Source: Streptomyces roseolus | GTDB taxonomy: Bacteria > Actinomycetota > Actinomycetes > Streptomycetales > Streptomycetaceae | Assembly: GCF_014649855.1 (NCBI RefSeq) | Contig: NZ_BMTV01000002.1 | Location: 174,511 to 238,510, forward strand | Reading direction: 5' to 3' | DNA length: 64,000 nt | Shown: positions 33,205 to 41,593 of the stretch, piece by piece | How the letters are laid out: every line of letters starts with the position of its first letter | How positions within the stretch are numbered: position 1 is the first letter of the stretch | The notes under the pieces: generated by a model | What the model was told of the DNA's origin: nothing | Seen by the model: only the letters and a program-made list of their open reading frames with translations | The model's database searches: none | Translations under genes and position numbers: made by a program

Positions 33205-34620
33205 TCACTCCTCGAAGACAAGTACGAAAGTGGCCCCGCCGCCCTCGGTGGGACGGAGCTCGACCCGGCCGCCCCGGTGCCCCTCGGCGATGGCCCGGAC
33301 GATGGCGAGGCCGAGTCCGGCGCCGCTGGTGCGGGCCCCGCGGCGGGCGGTGCCCCGCCGGAAGCGCTCGAAGATCACGGCGGCGTCCCGCTCCTGGACG
33401 CCGGGGCCGCGGTCGGCGACGTACAGCTCGATCCGGCCGGCGGCGGCCCGCGAGCCGATCGCGATCCGCGCGCCGGGCACGGTGTGCTGGACGGCGTTCT
33501 GGGCGAGCTGCACCATCGCCTGGGTGATCCGCTGGGCGTCGAGCGCGGCCTCCCCGTCGGCCACCGCGTCGAGCACCCAGTCGCGTTCGCCGAGCGCCCG
33601 GGCCTTCACGAAGACGTCGGCGGTGAGCTCGCCGAGCTGCACCGGCCCGGTCCGCACGAAGTCGGGCCGTTCGGCCTTGGCGAGCAGCAGCAGGTCCTCG
33701 ACGATCCGGCTCATCCGGTCCAGTTCGTCGGTGACGATCCGGACCGTCTCCGCCCGCTCGGCCGGGTCGTCGCCCATCAGCTCCAGATGGCCGCGGACGA
33801 TGGTGATGGGGGTGCGCAGCTCGTGCCCGGCGTCGTCGACGAACTGCCGCTGGCCGGCGAAGGCCCGCTCCAGCCGGTCGAGCATCGCGTTGAAGGTCTC
33901 GGCGAGCGCGGCGACGTCGTCCTTGCCCTGCACCGGGATCCGCTGGGTGAGGTCCCGCTCGGTCAGCTCGGCGGCGGTGGTCCGCACCAGCCGCACGGGG
34001 GCGAGGATGCGGCCCGCGACCACCCAGCCGATGCCGGTGGTCAGCAGCAGCGCCACCCCGGATATGGCGAGCAGGATGCGGAACGCCTCGTCGGCGATGG
34101 CCTGCTCGCGGTCGGCGTGGAAGGCGACGACGAAGGCGGAGGGCGGGCCGCCGGTCTCGATCGGCACCTTCGCCCACCGCACCTCGCCCCGGCTCCGGTC
34201 GATCCGGCCCCAGGGCTCCGGGGCGGCGGCGATGGCGTCGAGCGCGGGCCGGTCGCGGTGGAGCGGCAGCGGGCTCGGTATGTCACGGGACTGCCGGACG
34301 ACCCGGGGGCCGGGCCCGCCGGTGCCGACCAGGCCGAGCAGCTCCTCGTCCGGGTCGGAGTACTGGCGCTGGAGGAAGACCCGCAGCAGCGCCTCGGGGT
34401 CGGTGAAGCGCCGGCCGGTGTCCGGGTCGACGCCCTGGGCCACGAAGTTGGCGAACTCCCCGGTCTCCTGGGTGAGCAACTGGTTGATGCGGTGGTCGGC
34501 GTCGCGCAGCAGCAGGGTGCGGGTCACCACGGCGACCGCGGCGAGCGCGACCGCCATGACGAGCAGCAGCCAGAGCAGGATGCGGACCCGGGCGGAGAGA
34601 CGGTGTTCGGTGCGCTTCAC
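33205..34620 (-). CDS. Sensor histidine kinase, HAMP-HisKA type
   Basis: A 471-residue kinase: helix 1 at residues 13-33, an extracytoplasmic sensor domain of about 150 residues, helix 2 near 181-203, a HAMP linker, the HisKA box with His266 (FVDDAGHELRTPI), then ATP-binding motifs NAVQH, DRGPGV and SGAGLGLAIVRAIAEGH. The stop nearly abuts the regulator start, and its own start overlaps the small exported-protein gene by four bases. The signal is unknown; the coupled Asp-rich peptide may be part of it. Confidence 0.92.
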   Translation of the reverse strand: MKRTEHRLSARVRILLWLLLVMAVALAAVAVVTRTLLLRDADHRINQLLTQETGEFANFVAQGVDPDTGRRFTDPEALLRVFLQRQYSDPDEELLGLVGTGGPGPRVVRQSRDIPSPLPLHRDRPALDAIAAAPEPWGRIDRSRGEVRWAKVPIETGGPPSAFVVAFHADREQAIADEAFRILLAISGVALLLTTGIGWVVAGRILAPVRLVRTTAAELTERDLTQRIPVQGKDDVAALAETFNAMLDRLERAFAGQRQFVDDAGHELRTPITIVRGHLELMGDDPAERAETVRIVTDELDRMSRIVEDLLLLAKAERPDFVRTGPVQLGELTADVFVKARALGERDWVLDAVADGEAALDAQRITQAMVQLAQNAVQHTVPGARIAIGSRAAAGRIELYVADRGPGVQERDAAVIFERFRRGTARRGARTSGAGLGLAIVRAIAEGHRGGRVELRPTEGGGATFVLVFEE

Positions 34621-34877
34621 TCGTGATCGTCGTCATCGTCGTCGCCGCCCGTGGCGGAGGGGCCGGGCACGACGGAGTCGGAGGGCGGAGGCGTCGTGGG
34701 CGCGGGAGGCGCGGGAGGCGCCGAGGGGGCCGTGGGCGTCGGCGGGGTGGAGAGGTGGACGGCGGGCGGGACCCGCGGCGCCGCCGGCTCGTCGGTCAGC
34801 GCGTAGCTGGTCGCGGCGATCCCGAGCGGGACGGCGACGACGGCGACGAGTCCGGCCATGCGGTGGGTGAAGGACAT
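34617..34877 (-). CDS. Small exported Pro-rich protein with poly-Asp tail
   Basis: An 86-residue protein: a signal-peptide-like or anchor segment (MAGLVAVVAVPLGIAATSYAL), a Pro/Thr/Ala-rich middle and the acidic end GGDDDDDDHE. Its stop codon overlaps the kinase start, so the two are translated together. The six aspartates and final His-Glu could bind divalent cations. I know no named family for it. An accessory ligand or sensor component of the two-component system is an inference from coupling. Confidence 0.75.
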   Translation of the reverse strand: MSFTHRMAGLVAVVAVPLGIAATSYALTDEPAAPRVPPAVHLSTPPTPTAPSAPPAPPAPTTPPPSDSVVPGPSATGGDDDDDDHE

Positions 34878-34968
34878 GCCGCCAGGGTCGGGCGCGCGGG
34901 CACGGCCCCGGATGAAGCCCGGATGAGGATTCCTTCATCCGGGCGTCGTGCGGGCCCCGGGTTTTGGC

Positions 34969-35250
34969 TCAGGACTCCAGGCCGATGGCGAAGGCCGCCT
35001 CCAGGTCGTGCTGCGAGTACGTGCGGAAGGCCACGTGGGTGTCGGTGCCCTCGACGCCCGGGATCTTGCTGATCCGGCCGGGAATGACCTCGGCCAGGTC
35101 GTCGTGGCGCGGCACCCGGACCATCGCGATGAGGTCGTACGTGCCGGTCACCGAGAAGACCTCGCTGACGTTGTCGAGCGCGGCGATCGACTCCGCGATC
35201 TCGGGGATGCGGTCCACGCTGGTCTTGATGAGGACGATCGCGGTGATCAC
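34969..35250 (-). CDS. Stand-alone Lrp/AsnC ligand-binding (RAM) domain protein
   Basis: A 93-residue protein corresponding to only the effector domain of Lrp/AsnC regulators (MITAIVLIKTSVDRIPEIAESIAALDNVSEVFSVTGTYDLIAMVRV), without a DNA-binding domain. Such proteins form ring-like oligomers and bind amino acids. GTG start with GAGGGAGA about ten bases upstream, overlapping the rhomboid stop by four bases, so the two are cotranscribed. Confidence 0.9.
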   Translation of the reverse strand: MITAIVLIKTSVDRIPEIAESIAALDNVSEVFSVTGTYDLIAMVRVPRHDDLAEVIPGRISKIPGVEGTDTHVAFRTYSQHDLEAAFAIGLES

Positions 35251-35981
35251 GGCTGGCTGTCTCCCTCGGTCGCCGCTGCTGGGGTTTTCACTCTATCCCC
35301 ACCCCGGAACCGCACCCAGGCGTAGAGGAAGCCGACCGAGAACCCCACCACGTGGGCCAGATAGGCGACCCCGGGGCCCGCGCCCGCGGAGCGCGCGGCC
35401 AGCCACTGGAGCGTGAACCAGAAGACGAGCACCGCCCAGGCCGGGAAGCGCAGCGGCAGGAAGAAGAGGAAGGGGAAGAGGCTGGTGACCCGGGAGCGGG
35501 GGAAGAGGAAGAGGAAGGCCCCGAGCACCGCGGAGATCGCCCCCGAGGCGCCGACCAGGGTCTGCCCGCTGTCGGCGTGCGCCATCGCGTAGCCCAGCAG
35601 GGCGAGGTAGCCGGTGCCCAGGTAGAAGAGGGCGAACTCGACGTGTCCCATCCGCTCCTCGGCCATCGCCCCGAAGACCCACAGGAAGAGCATGTTGCCG
35701 AGCAGGTGGAGCCAGCCGCCGTGCACGAAGAGGGCGGTGAAGGGGGTGAGCAGGGCGTCCGGGTCGCCACGGGTCAGCTCGGCCGGCACCACCCCCCACC
35801 GCCGGAAGTACGCGCTCTGCGCCGCGAGCACCTCGTCCCCGGTCCCGTACGACGGGTTCAGGCCGGAGACCGGGCTGACGACGAAGAGGAGACAGCAGGC
35901 GGCGATCAGCCCGTAGGTCACCGCGGGTCCGGTCCGGACGCCCCGGTAGGCGCCCAGGGCCGTGGCTCGCCAGTCGATCAT
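35247..35981 (-). CDS. Rhomboid-family intramembrane serine protease
   Basis: A 244-residue polytopic protein with six or seven helices. The catalytic dyad is visible: Ser146 in VGASGAISAVLGA and His210 in YLAHVVGFSVGFLYAW. The HGGWLHLLGNMLFLWVFG segment carries the conserved His/Asn of the oxyanion hole. Rhomboids cleave membrane proteins within the bilayer. An in-frame ATG six codons upstream (35999) is possible; neither start has a good ribosome site. Confidence 0.92.
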   Translation of the reverse strand: MIDWRATALGAYRGVRTGPAVTYGLIAACCLLFVVSPVSGLNPSYGTGDEVLAAQSAYFRRWGVVPAELTRGDPDALLTPFTALFVHGGWLHLLGNMLFLWVFGAMAEERMGHVEFALFYLGTGYLALLGYAMAHADSGQTLVGASGAISAVLGAFLFLFPRSRVTSLFPFLFFLPLRFPAWAVLVFWFTLQWLAARSAGAGPGVAYLAHVVGFSVGFLYAWVRFRGGDRVKTPAAATEGDSQP

Positions 35982-36020
35982 GCACAGAGCATGGCCCAAG
36001 ACGGACGAAGTGGACAGAGT

Positions 36021-36052
36021 GCCTCGCCGGACCGGGCGCCGTCCGGTGAGGC
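36021..36052. repeat. Inverted repeat in the rhomboid/zinc-ribbon intergenic region
   Basis: GCCTCGCCGGAC and GTCCGGTGAGGC pair at 11 of 12 positions around an 8-base loop. A possible -10 hexamer TAGGGT follows at 36055-36060. It may be an operator or leader hairpin for the divergent genes. Confidence 0.4.
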
Positions 36053-36141
36053 CGTAGGGTTACCTGATCGAGCACCGCAGTCCGACGGCGCACCGCGGCT
36101 CCCGTACCTGGTACCACCACGACAGGAAGAAGGACGGCACC

Positions 36142-36384
36142 ATGACGACGGTTCCCCTGCCGACCGACGAGACCCGCTGGCGCTGCACCCTGTGCGGCAA
36201 CCTGACCCGCTTCGACGTGACGCGCTCGTCCAAGGTCGTCGAGTACGTCCATCTGGACCTCGCCGGGGAGCCCAAGGTCGAGGAGCGCGAGGTGCTCAGT
36301 GAGACCATCGAGTCGGTCCGCTGCCGCTGGTGCAACGCGGTGGACCAGATCGAACTGGTGGACAAGCCGGGCGTCGAGTCCTGA
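36142..36384 (+). CDS. Small zinc-ribbon conserved protein
   Basis: An 80-residue protein with two CxxC knuckles, CTLCGN near residue 15 and CRWCNA near residue 61, a likely zinc ribbon. Between them is a beta-rich acidic segment. It is conserved in actinomycetes without a known role. A GGAAGAAGGA ribosome site precedes the ATG. The NYN-domain gene starts 34 bases downstream, suggesting a shared transcript and perhaps a shared RNA-related role. Confidence 0.85.
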   Translation: MTTVPLPTDETRWRCTLCGNLTRFDVTRSSKVVEYVHLDLAGEPKVEEREVLSETIESVRCRWCNAVDQIELVDKPGVES

Positions 36385-36418
36385 CGGACGGCGCCGACGA
36401 CAGTAGGGGTGACGGATC

Positions 36419-37783
36419 GTGGAGCAGTCCGCGCACGGTGACGAACCGGCCGGCGCGGCAGGTGACGCTGCCGAGACGCTCGACCATCCCCTGCCGGAGG
36501 GGGTGCGGCGGCGGGTGATCGCGCTGGTCGCCGACGCCTTCGGCGGCCTCACCGTCGCCGAGCTGCCCGCCCCCCTGCGTCAGTACGCCCGCTTCACCGC
36601 GAGCCGGCGCGCCAAGTTCGCCGGCAACGCCATGGCCGCCGCCCTGGAGGGCGATCCGCTCTTCCGGCAGCGGATCGGCGAACGGTTCAAGCAGGCCCAG
36701 CCGGAGCTGGCCGGGGCCGTCGAGGGCGGCACCCCGCCCGCCGCCGCCGACCCCGTCGACGTGGCCGCGGTGGCGTACGTGCTCCGTCCGGCCGGCTGGG
36801 CCAAGCTGGTGGCCGCCGCCGGCGAGGAGGTCCAGCGCGCCGACGCCGAGCGCGCCGACGAGGCCGGCCGGCGCGAACTGGAGCGGCTCCGCGAGGAGCT
36901 GGCCGCCGCCCGCGAGCGGACCCGGGACGAGACCGAGCAGCTCCGGCACGACCTGGAGAGCGCCCGCAAGGAAGCCGAATCGCTTCACCGCAAGCTGCGC
37001 AGCGCCCAGAGCGACGTCAAGCGCGGCGAGGCGGCGCTGCGGCGCGCCCAGGGCGAGATCGAGGCCGCGCGCTCCGAGTCCGCCGCCCAGGTCTCCGCCG
37101 CCGAGAGCGAGGCGCGGCGGCTCAAGGCCCGGCTCGGCGAGGTCGAGGCGGCCCTGGAGGCGAGCCGCCGGGCCGCCCGCGAGGGGCGCTCGGTGGAGGA
37201 CATGCGGCTGCGGCTGCTGCTCGACACCGTCCTCGACGCGGCCCAGGGGCTCCGGCGCGAACTGGCCCTGCCGCCGGTGTCGGTGCACCCGGCGGACACC
37301 GTGGACGCGGTGGAGCCGGGGCGGATGTCCCCGAAGGACATCGCGGCGCGCGCCCTGTCGGAGACCGATCCGGCCCTGCTCGACCAGCTGTTGGAGCTGC
37401 CGCAGACCCATCTCGTCGTCGACGGCTACAACGTCACCAAGACCGGCTACCCGACGATGCCGCTGGAGAAGCAGCGGCTGCGGCTGCTCGGCGGGCTCTC
37501 CGCCCTCGCGGCCCGCTCGGGCGCCGAGGTCACCTGCGTCTTCGACGGGGCCGAGCTGGCCGCGCCGGTGCTCCTGGCGCCGCCGCGCGGGGTGCGGGTG
37601 CTGTTCTCCAAGCCCGGGGTCACGGCCGACGAGTTGATCCGCCAGCTGGTGCGGGCGGAACCGCCGGGCCGGCCGGTCGTGGTGGTCTCCACCGACCGCG
37701 AGGTGGCGGACGGCGTCGCGAAGGCCGGTGCCCGGCCGGTGGCGTCGGCTCTGCTCCTCAAGCGGCTTTCGCGTCTCTCATAA
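36419..37783 (+). CDS. NYN-domain (YacP-like) putative ribonuclease with coiled coil
   Basis: A 454-residue protein in three parts: an N-terminal helical domain (about 1-125), a long Glu/Arg/Ala coiled coil (about 130-250), and a C-terminal NYN/PIN-like domain (about 320-454) with acidic active-site candidates HLVVDGYNVTKTGYP, CVFDGAEL and VVVVSTDREVADG. YacP/Rae1 relatives are endoribonucleases acting on translated mRNA. The coiled coil suggests oligomerisation. GTG start just after the zinc-ribbon gene. Confidence 0.88.
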   Translation: MEQSAHGDEPAGAAGDAAETLDHPLPEGVRRRVIALVADAFGGLTVAELPAPLRQYARFTASRRAKFAGNAMAAALEGDPLFRQRIGERFKQAQPELAGAVEGGTPPAAADPVDVAAVAYVLRPAGWAKLVAAAGEEVQRADAERADEAGRRELERLREELAAARERTRDETEQLRHDLESARKEAESLHRKLRSAQSDVKRGEAALRRAQGEIEAARSESAAQVSAAESEARRLKARLGEVEAALEASRRAAREGRSVEDMRLRLLLDTVLDAAQGLRRELALPPVSVHPADTVDAVEPGRMSPKDIAARALSETDPALLDQLLELPQTHLVVDGYNVTKTGYPTMPLEKQRLRLLGGLSALAARSGAEVTCVFDGAELAAPVLLAPPRGVRVLFSKPGVTADELIRQLVRAEPPGRPVVVVSTDREVADGVAKAGARPVASALLLKRLSRLS

Positions 37784-37797
37784 CGACTCGCCCGGCT

Positions 37798-37866
37798 CAC
37801 AACTGTTGTGCCCTATGACCGATTTATGGACGGCAATCCGTCAAGTGCCCGTCACAGCCGGTGTGA
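37798..37866. repeat. Three small inverted repeats in an AT-richer stretch
   Basis: CACAAC-T-GTTGTG at 37798-37810, GACGG-CAAT-CCGTC at 37829-37842 and TCACA-N5-TGTGA at 37852-37866 follow the NYN gene. The first may end that transcript. The others lie upstream of the NlpC/P60 promoter and could be operators. Confidence 0.45.
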
Positions 37867-37913
37867 TGTGCGTAAATAAAGTGGTGCGTGGGCGAGTTTT
37901 TTGCCAGCGGGAT

Positions 37914-37943
37914 TTGAACTGATCACAACTTGGTCACTAGGGT
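37914..37943 (+). promoter_or_regulatory. Housekeeping-type promoter of the first NlpC/P60 gene
   Basis: TTGAAC (37914-37919) and TAGGGT (37938-37943) with an 18-base spacer. The spacer holds two direct repeats, TGATCAC and TGGTCAC, 11 bases apart; a third TGATCAC is at 37967. The leader to the GTG is about 100 bases and contains a GGCGGT/ACCGCC hairpin near 37980-38003. I see no c-di-AMP riboswitch core in it. Confidence 0.65.
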
Positions 37944-38048
37944 CGGGCCTCGAACCTTCGCGCGGTTGATCACCCATCAGGGCGGTCCGCGGAGGAACCG
38001 CCTGCCCCTGACCGGCCGGGCGGCTCGAGGAAGAAGGAGCTCGCCTTC

Positions 38049-39095
38049 GTGGCGTCCCACCGTCGACCCAAGCAGCCGAGCCGCACCCGTGTGACCGTGC
38101 TCACCGCGACCGCGGCCGCCGCCGTCGCGTTCTCCGCCCAGACCGGAGCCCAGGCGGCCCCCAAGCCCAAGATCGACGAAGTCAAGTCGAAGGTCGACAA
38201 GCTCTACCACGAGGCCGAGGAGGCCACGGAGCAGCACAGCCTGGCCGAGGAGCGCCGCGGCAAGCTGCAGAAGGAGATCGGCCAGATCCAGGACCGGGTG
38301 GCCCGTGGTCAGCAGGAGCTGAACACCCTCCGGGACCAGATCGGTTCGGTCGCCAGCGCCCAGTACCGCTCCGGCGGCATCGACCCGGCGATCCAGCTCT
38401 TCCTCTCCTCGAACCCGGACGACTACCTGGACAAGGCGTCCGCCATCGGCCGGGTCACCGACCAGCAGGCCGACGTCCTCGCCGACATCCAGGAGAAGCA
38501 GCGCAGCCTCGCCCAGCAGCGCGCCGAGGCCACCGCCAAGCTCGGCGACCTCGAAGAGGTCCGCAAGACGCTCGCCGAGAAGAAGAAGAAGATCCAGGGC
38601 AAGCTCGCCGACGCCCGCACGCTCCTCAACACCCTCACCGCCGAGGAGCGCGCCCGCATCCAGCAGGAGGAGCGGGCCGAGGCCGAGCGCGCCTCCCGCG
38701 CCGCCGCCCCCCGCCTCGACCTCGGCAACGAGGCCCCGGCCAGCGGCCTCGGCGCCGCCGCGCTCTCCGCCGCCGCCACCCAGCTCGGCAAGCCGTACGT
38801 CTCCGGCGCCGAGGGCCCCAACGCGTACGACTGCTCCGGGCTGACGCAGTGGGCCTACCGCCAGGCCGGCGCCGGCCTCACCCGCACCACCTACACCCAG
38901 CAGAACGACGGCGTGAAGATCGGCCGCAGCCAGCTCAAGCCCGGCGACCTGGTCTTCTTCAACGGCCTGTCGCACGTCGGCCTGTACGCGGGCAACAACA
39001 CGATCCTGCACGCCCCCAAGCCGGGCGCCGTGGTCCGCTACGAGTCCATGAACTACATGGGCACCTTCCAGTTCGGCGTCCGCATCGGCGGCTGA
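38049..39095 (+). CDS. NlpC/P60 peptidoglycan endopeptidase with coiled coil
   Basis: A 348-residue secreted hydrolase. The signal peptide ends near QAAPKPK, a coiled coil spans about residues 40-220 (Glu/Gln/Lys-rich, as in RipA-type and CwlO-type proteins), and the NlpC/P60 domain fills 230-348. Catalytic Cys262 (YDCSGL), His309 (SHVGLY) and third polar residue His321 (ILHAP) are in place. It cuts stem peptides. GTG start; a strong terminator follows, and a paralogue lies directly downstream. Confidence 0.94.
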   Translation: MASHRRPKQPSRTRVTVLTATAAAAVAFSAQTGAQAAPKPKIDEVKSKVDKLYHEAEEATEQHSLAEERRGKLQKEIGQIQDRVARGQQELNTLRDQIGSVASAQYRSGGIDPAIQLFLSSNPDDYLDKASAIGRVTDQQADVLADIQEKQRSLAQQRAEATAKLGDLEEVRKTLAEKKKKIQGKLADARTLLNTLTAEERARIQQEERAEAERASRAAAPRLDLGNEAPASGLGAAALSAAATQLGKPYVSGAEGPNAYDCSGLTQWAYRQAGAGLTRTTYTQQNDGVKIGRSQLKPGDLVFFNGLSHVGLYAGNNTILHAPKPGAVVRYESMNYMGTFQFGVRIGG

Positions 39096-39148
39096 CCCGC
39101 CCGGCCGTGCCGCCCGAACGGGTGGTTCGCCGCACGCTCCGCTGACCT

Positions 39149-39193
39149 GACGCCCCGCCGGTGACCTCGTGATCTCCGGCGGGGCGTCATTTT
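39149..39193 (+). terminator. Terminator between the two NlpC/P60 genes
   Basis: A perfect 13-bp stem GACGCCCCGCCGG with its complement, followed by ATTTTG. Confidence 0.92.
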
Positions 39194-39211
39194 GTGTGCC
39201 CGGCGCCTTCG

Positions 39212-39240
39212 TTGGACGCGGGGGAAGGAGCGGCTACTGT
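39212..39240 (+). promoter_or_regulatory. Promoter of the second NlpC/P60 gene
   Basis: TTGGAC (39212-39217) and TACTGT (39235-39240) are separated by 17 bases, a good housekeeping match. The GTG start is 44 bases after the -10. Confidence 0.7.
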
Positions 39241-39283
39241 CTGCCGCGCCAGTCCGCACGAGCCGAACGAAAGAGCGCGAGCC

Positions 39284-40309
39284 GTGGCCTCCCACCGCCG
39301 ACCCGCCCGGGTCACCGTCCTGACCGCCGCCGCCGCGGCCACCGCGGCGGCCTCCCTCGGCGCCGTCCCCGCGAGCGCCGACCCGGGCGCCGGCACCGAG
39401 GCCACCCGCGCCAGGGTCGACCGGCTCTACGAGGAGGCCGAGCGCGCCACCGAGAGCTACAACCGGGCCGACGAGAAGGCCGACGCGCTGCGCCGCAAGG
39501 TCGGGCTGGCCCAGGACAGCCTCGCCCGCGGCCAGGAGCGCATCAACCGGATGCGGGGCGCGCTCGGCGCCCTCGCCGGCGCCCAGTACCGCTCCGGCGG
39601 CCTCGACCCCACCCTCGACCTGCTGCTCTCCTCCGACCCCGACAGCTACCTCGACCGGGCCTCCGTCCTCGACCGGGTCACCGCCCGGCAGACCGCCGCC
39701 CTCACCGAGCTCCGGCAGGAGCGCCACCGCCTCGACCAGGAGCGCGCCGAGGGCCGGGCCGCCCTCGCCGAGCTGGAACGCAGCCGCGCCGAGGTGGCCC
39801 GCCACAAGCGGTCCGTGGAGCGCAAGCTCGCCGAGGCCCGCCGGCTCCTCGCCTCCCTGACCGCCGCCGAGCGCGCCGACTACGAGCGGGCCTCCCGCTC
39901 CGGGGGCCGGGCCGACGGCCCCGGCGAGGAGCTGCCGCCGCCCGCCGACCTCGGCCCGGCCGACTCCCGGGCCGCCGCCGCGGTCCTCGCCGCCCGCAGG
40001 GCCGTCGGCAAGCCGTACGTCTGGGGCGCGACCGGCCCGACCGCCTTCGACTGCTCGGGGCTGATGGTCTGGGCGTACCGGCAGGCCGGGATCAGCCTGC
40101 CGCGCACCTCGGCCGCCCAGCGGCAGGCGGGCCGGCAGGTGCCGCTCTCCCAGGCGCAGCCCGGCGACCTCGTCACGTACCGCGGCGACGCCAGTCACGT
40201 CGCCATCTACGCCGGGAACGGGCAGGTCATCCACGCCCCCTACCCGGGCGCCCGGGTCCGCTACGACCCGGTGAACATGATGTCGCACGTGACGGTGACC
40301 CGGCCCTGA
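39284..40309 (+). CDS. NlpC/P60 peptidoglycan endopeptidase, tandem paralogue
   Basis: A 341-residue protein with the same plan as the preceding gene: signal peptide ending near ASADPG, a coiled coil to about residue 205, and an NlpC/P60 domain with Cys257 (FDCSGL), the SHVAIY histidine and VIHAP. The linker is shorter and Gly/Pro-rich. The two begin with nearly identical residues (VASHRRP), so they arose by duplication. It has its own promoter behind the terminator. GTG at 39284 with AAAGAG upstream. Confidence 0.93.
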   Translation: MASHRRPARVTVLTAAAAATAAASLGAVPASADPGAGTEATRARVDRLYEEAERATESYNRADEKADALRRKVGLAQDSLARGQERINRMRGALGALAGAQYRSGGLDPTLDLLLSSDPDSYLDRASVLDRVTARQTAALTELRQERHRLDQERAEGRAALAELERSRAEVARHKRSVERKLAEARRLLASLTAAERADYERASRSGGRADGPGEELPPPADLGPADSRAAAAVLAARRAVGKPYVWGATGPTAFDCSGLMVWAYRQAGISLPRTSAAQRQAGRQVPLSQAQPGDLVTYRGDASHVAIYAGNGQVIHAPYPGARVRYDPVNMMSHVTVTRP

Positions 40310-40356
40310 GCCCGCCCGCCTCCGGCGCCGGGAGGCGCGACCCCGTCACCCTTCCG

Positions 40357-40362
40357 TACGAT
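40357..40362 (+). promoter_or_regulatory. -10 hexamer TACGAT for a leaderless transcript
   Basis: TACGAT lies seven bases before the GTG of the lipoprotein peptidase, and there is no ribosome site between. This spacing is that of leaderless Streptomyces genes. No clear -35 is visible. Confidence 0.5.
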
Positions 40363-40369
40363 CTGACGC

Positions 40370-41593
40370 GTGGAGGAACAGGGGTGCGGGGCGCGACGGC
40401 CGGGAGCCGCGCTGCTCGCCCTCCTCCTCGCCCTCGCCGCGCTCGTCGGCTGCTCCACCGCCGCCCCGCCCGCCGACCCGGCCCTCCGCGAGGTGCGGGC
40501 CCTGCTCGACCGGCACGCCGAGGCCCTCCTCGACCGCGACGAGACCGCCTGGCTGGCGGCCGTCGCCCCTTCGTACCGCGCCGAAGCGCGCACCGAGTTC
40601 CGCCGGCTCGCCGCCGTCCCGCTCGCCGGCTGGTCCTACCGCGTCACCGGCGTCGACCGGACCGGCGAGGGCCGGCTCACCGCCCGCGTCGAGCGCGGCC
40701 ACCGCGTCGAGGGGTACGATCCCGGCCCCCTCGCCGCCGACCGGATCGTCGACCTCGCCGAGCGGGACGGGCGCTGGTACGTGACCGGGGAGCGGCCGGC
40801 CGAGGGCGCCCCGGTGCGGCTCTGGGAGCAGGGCGAGGTCACCGCGGTGCGCGGCGCCCGCTCCCTCGTCCTCGGCGTCGGCCAGGACCGGAAGCGGCTC
40901 GCCGAGATCGCCCGGCTCGCCGACCGGGCGGTGCCCGCCGTCGACGCGGTCTGGAGCCCCGGGTGGGCCCGCCGGGTGCTCGTCCTCGTCCCCGCCTCGC
41001 TCGACGACATGGGCGGGCTGCTCGCGGTGGACGGCTCGCGGTACCGGGGGATAGCGGCCGTCACCACCGGCGAGACCCGGCGCCGGGCGGACGCGCCCGC
41101 GGACCGGGTGATCGTCAACCCGGAGGCGTACGGGGTGCTCGGCGACTTCGGCCGCGAACTGATCCTCACCCACGAGACCGTGCACGTCGCCACCCGCGCC
41201 CACACCTCGCCGGCCACCCCGGTCTGGCTCTCCGAGGGCTTCGCCGACTGGGCCGCCTACCGGGGCTCCGACCGCACCCCCGCCCAGGCCGCCCCCGAGC
41301 TGCGCCGGGCCGTGCGGGCCGGGAACCCGCCCGCCGCGCTCCCCGAGGACGCCGACTTCGGCTTCGACGGCGACGGCGAGGCCCTGGCCCACTCCTACGA
41401 GAGCGCCTGGCTCGCCTGCGCGATGATCGCCGACCGCTGGGGCGAGGACCGTCTCACCGCCTTCTACCGGGAGGTGGGTGCCCACCCGGGGCGGGAGGGC
41501 GCGGTGGAGAACGCCCTGCACGAGGTCCTGGAGACGACGCCGGAACGATTCACCGCGGACTGGCGGGCGTATCTGCGCGCTCAGCTCGGCTGA
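40370..41593 (+). CDS. Lipoprotein zinc metallopeptidase (HExxH)
   Basis: A 407-residue exported protein. The signal ends in a lipobox LVGC near residue 28. A first domain (about 35-150) resembles nuclear-transport-factor-like folds. The second carries the zinc-binding HETVH (His268-His272) followed by WLSEGFADWAAY, which supplies the third glutamate ligand of gluzincin peptidases. Substrate unknown. The GTG start is probably leaderless. Confidence 0.8.
   Translation: MEEQGCGARRPGAALLALLLALAALVGCSTAAPPADPALREVRALLDRHAEALLDRDETAWLAAVAPSYRAEARTEFRRLAAVPLAGWSYRVTGVDRTGEGRLTARVERGHRVEGYDPGPLAADRIVDLAERDGRWYVTGERPAEGAPVRLWEQGEVTAVRGARSLVLGVGQDRKRLAEIARLADRAVPAVDAVWSPGWARRVLVLVPASLDDMGGLLAVDGSRYRGIAAVTTGETRRRADAPADRVIVNPEAYGVLGDFGRELILTHETVHVATRAHTSPATPVWLSEGFADWAAYRGSDRTPAQAAPELRRAVRAGNPPAALPEDADFGFDGDGEALAHSYESAWLACAMIADRWGEDRLTAFYREVGAHPGREGAVENALHEVLETTPERFTADWRAYLRAQLG

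Noticed and set aside
37852..37866. TCACA-N5-TGTGA as a Crp site
   Set aside because: The half-sites are in the reverse order to the Crp consensus (TGTGA-N6-TCACA) and the spacing differs, so it is recorded only as an inverted repeat.
37944..38048. c-di-AMP (ydaO) riboswitch in the NlpC leader
   Set aside because: Wall-hydrolase genes in Streptomyces can carry one, but the leader is only about 100 bases and lacks the family's conserved core. Only a simple hairpin is seen.
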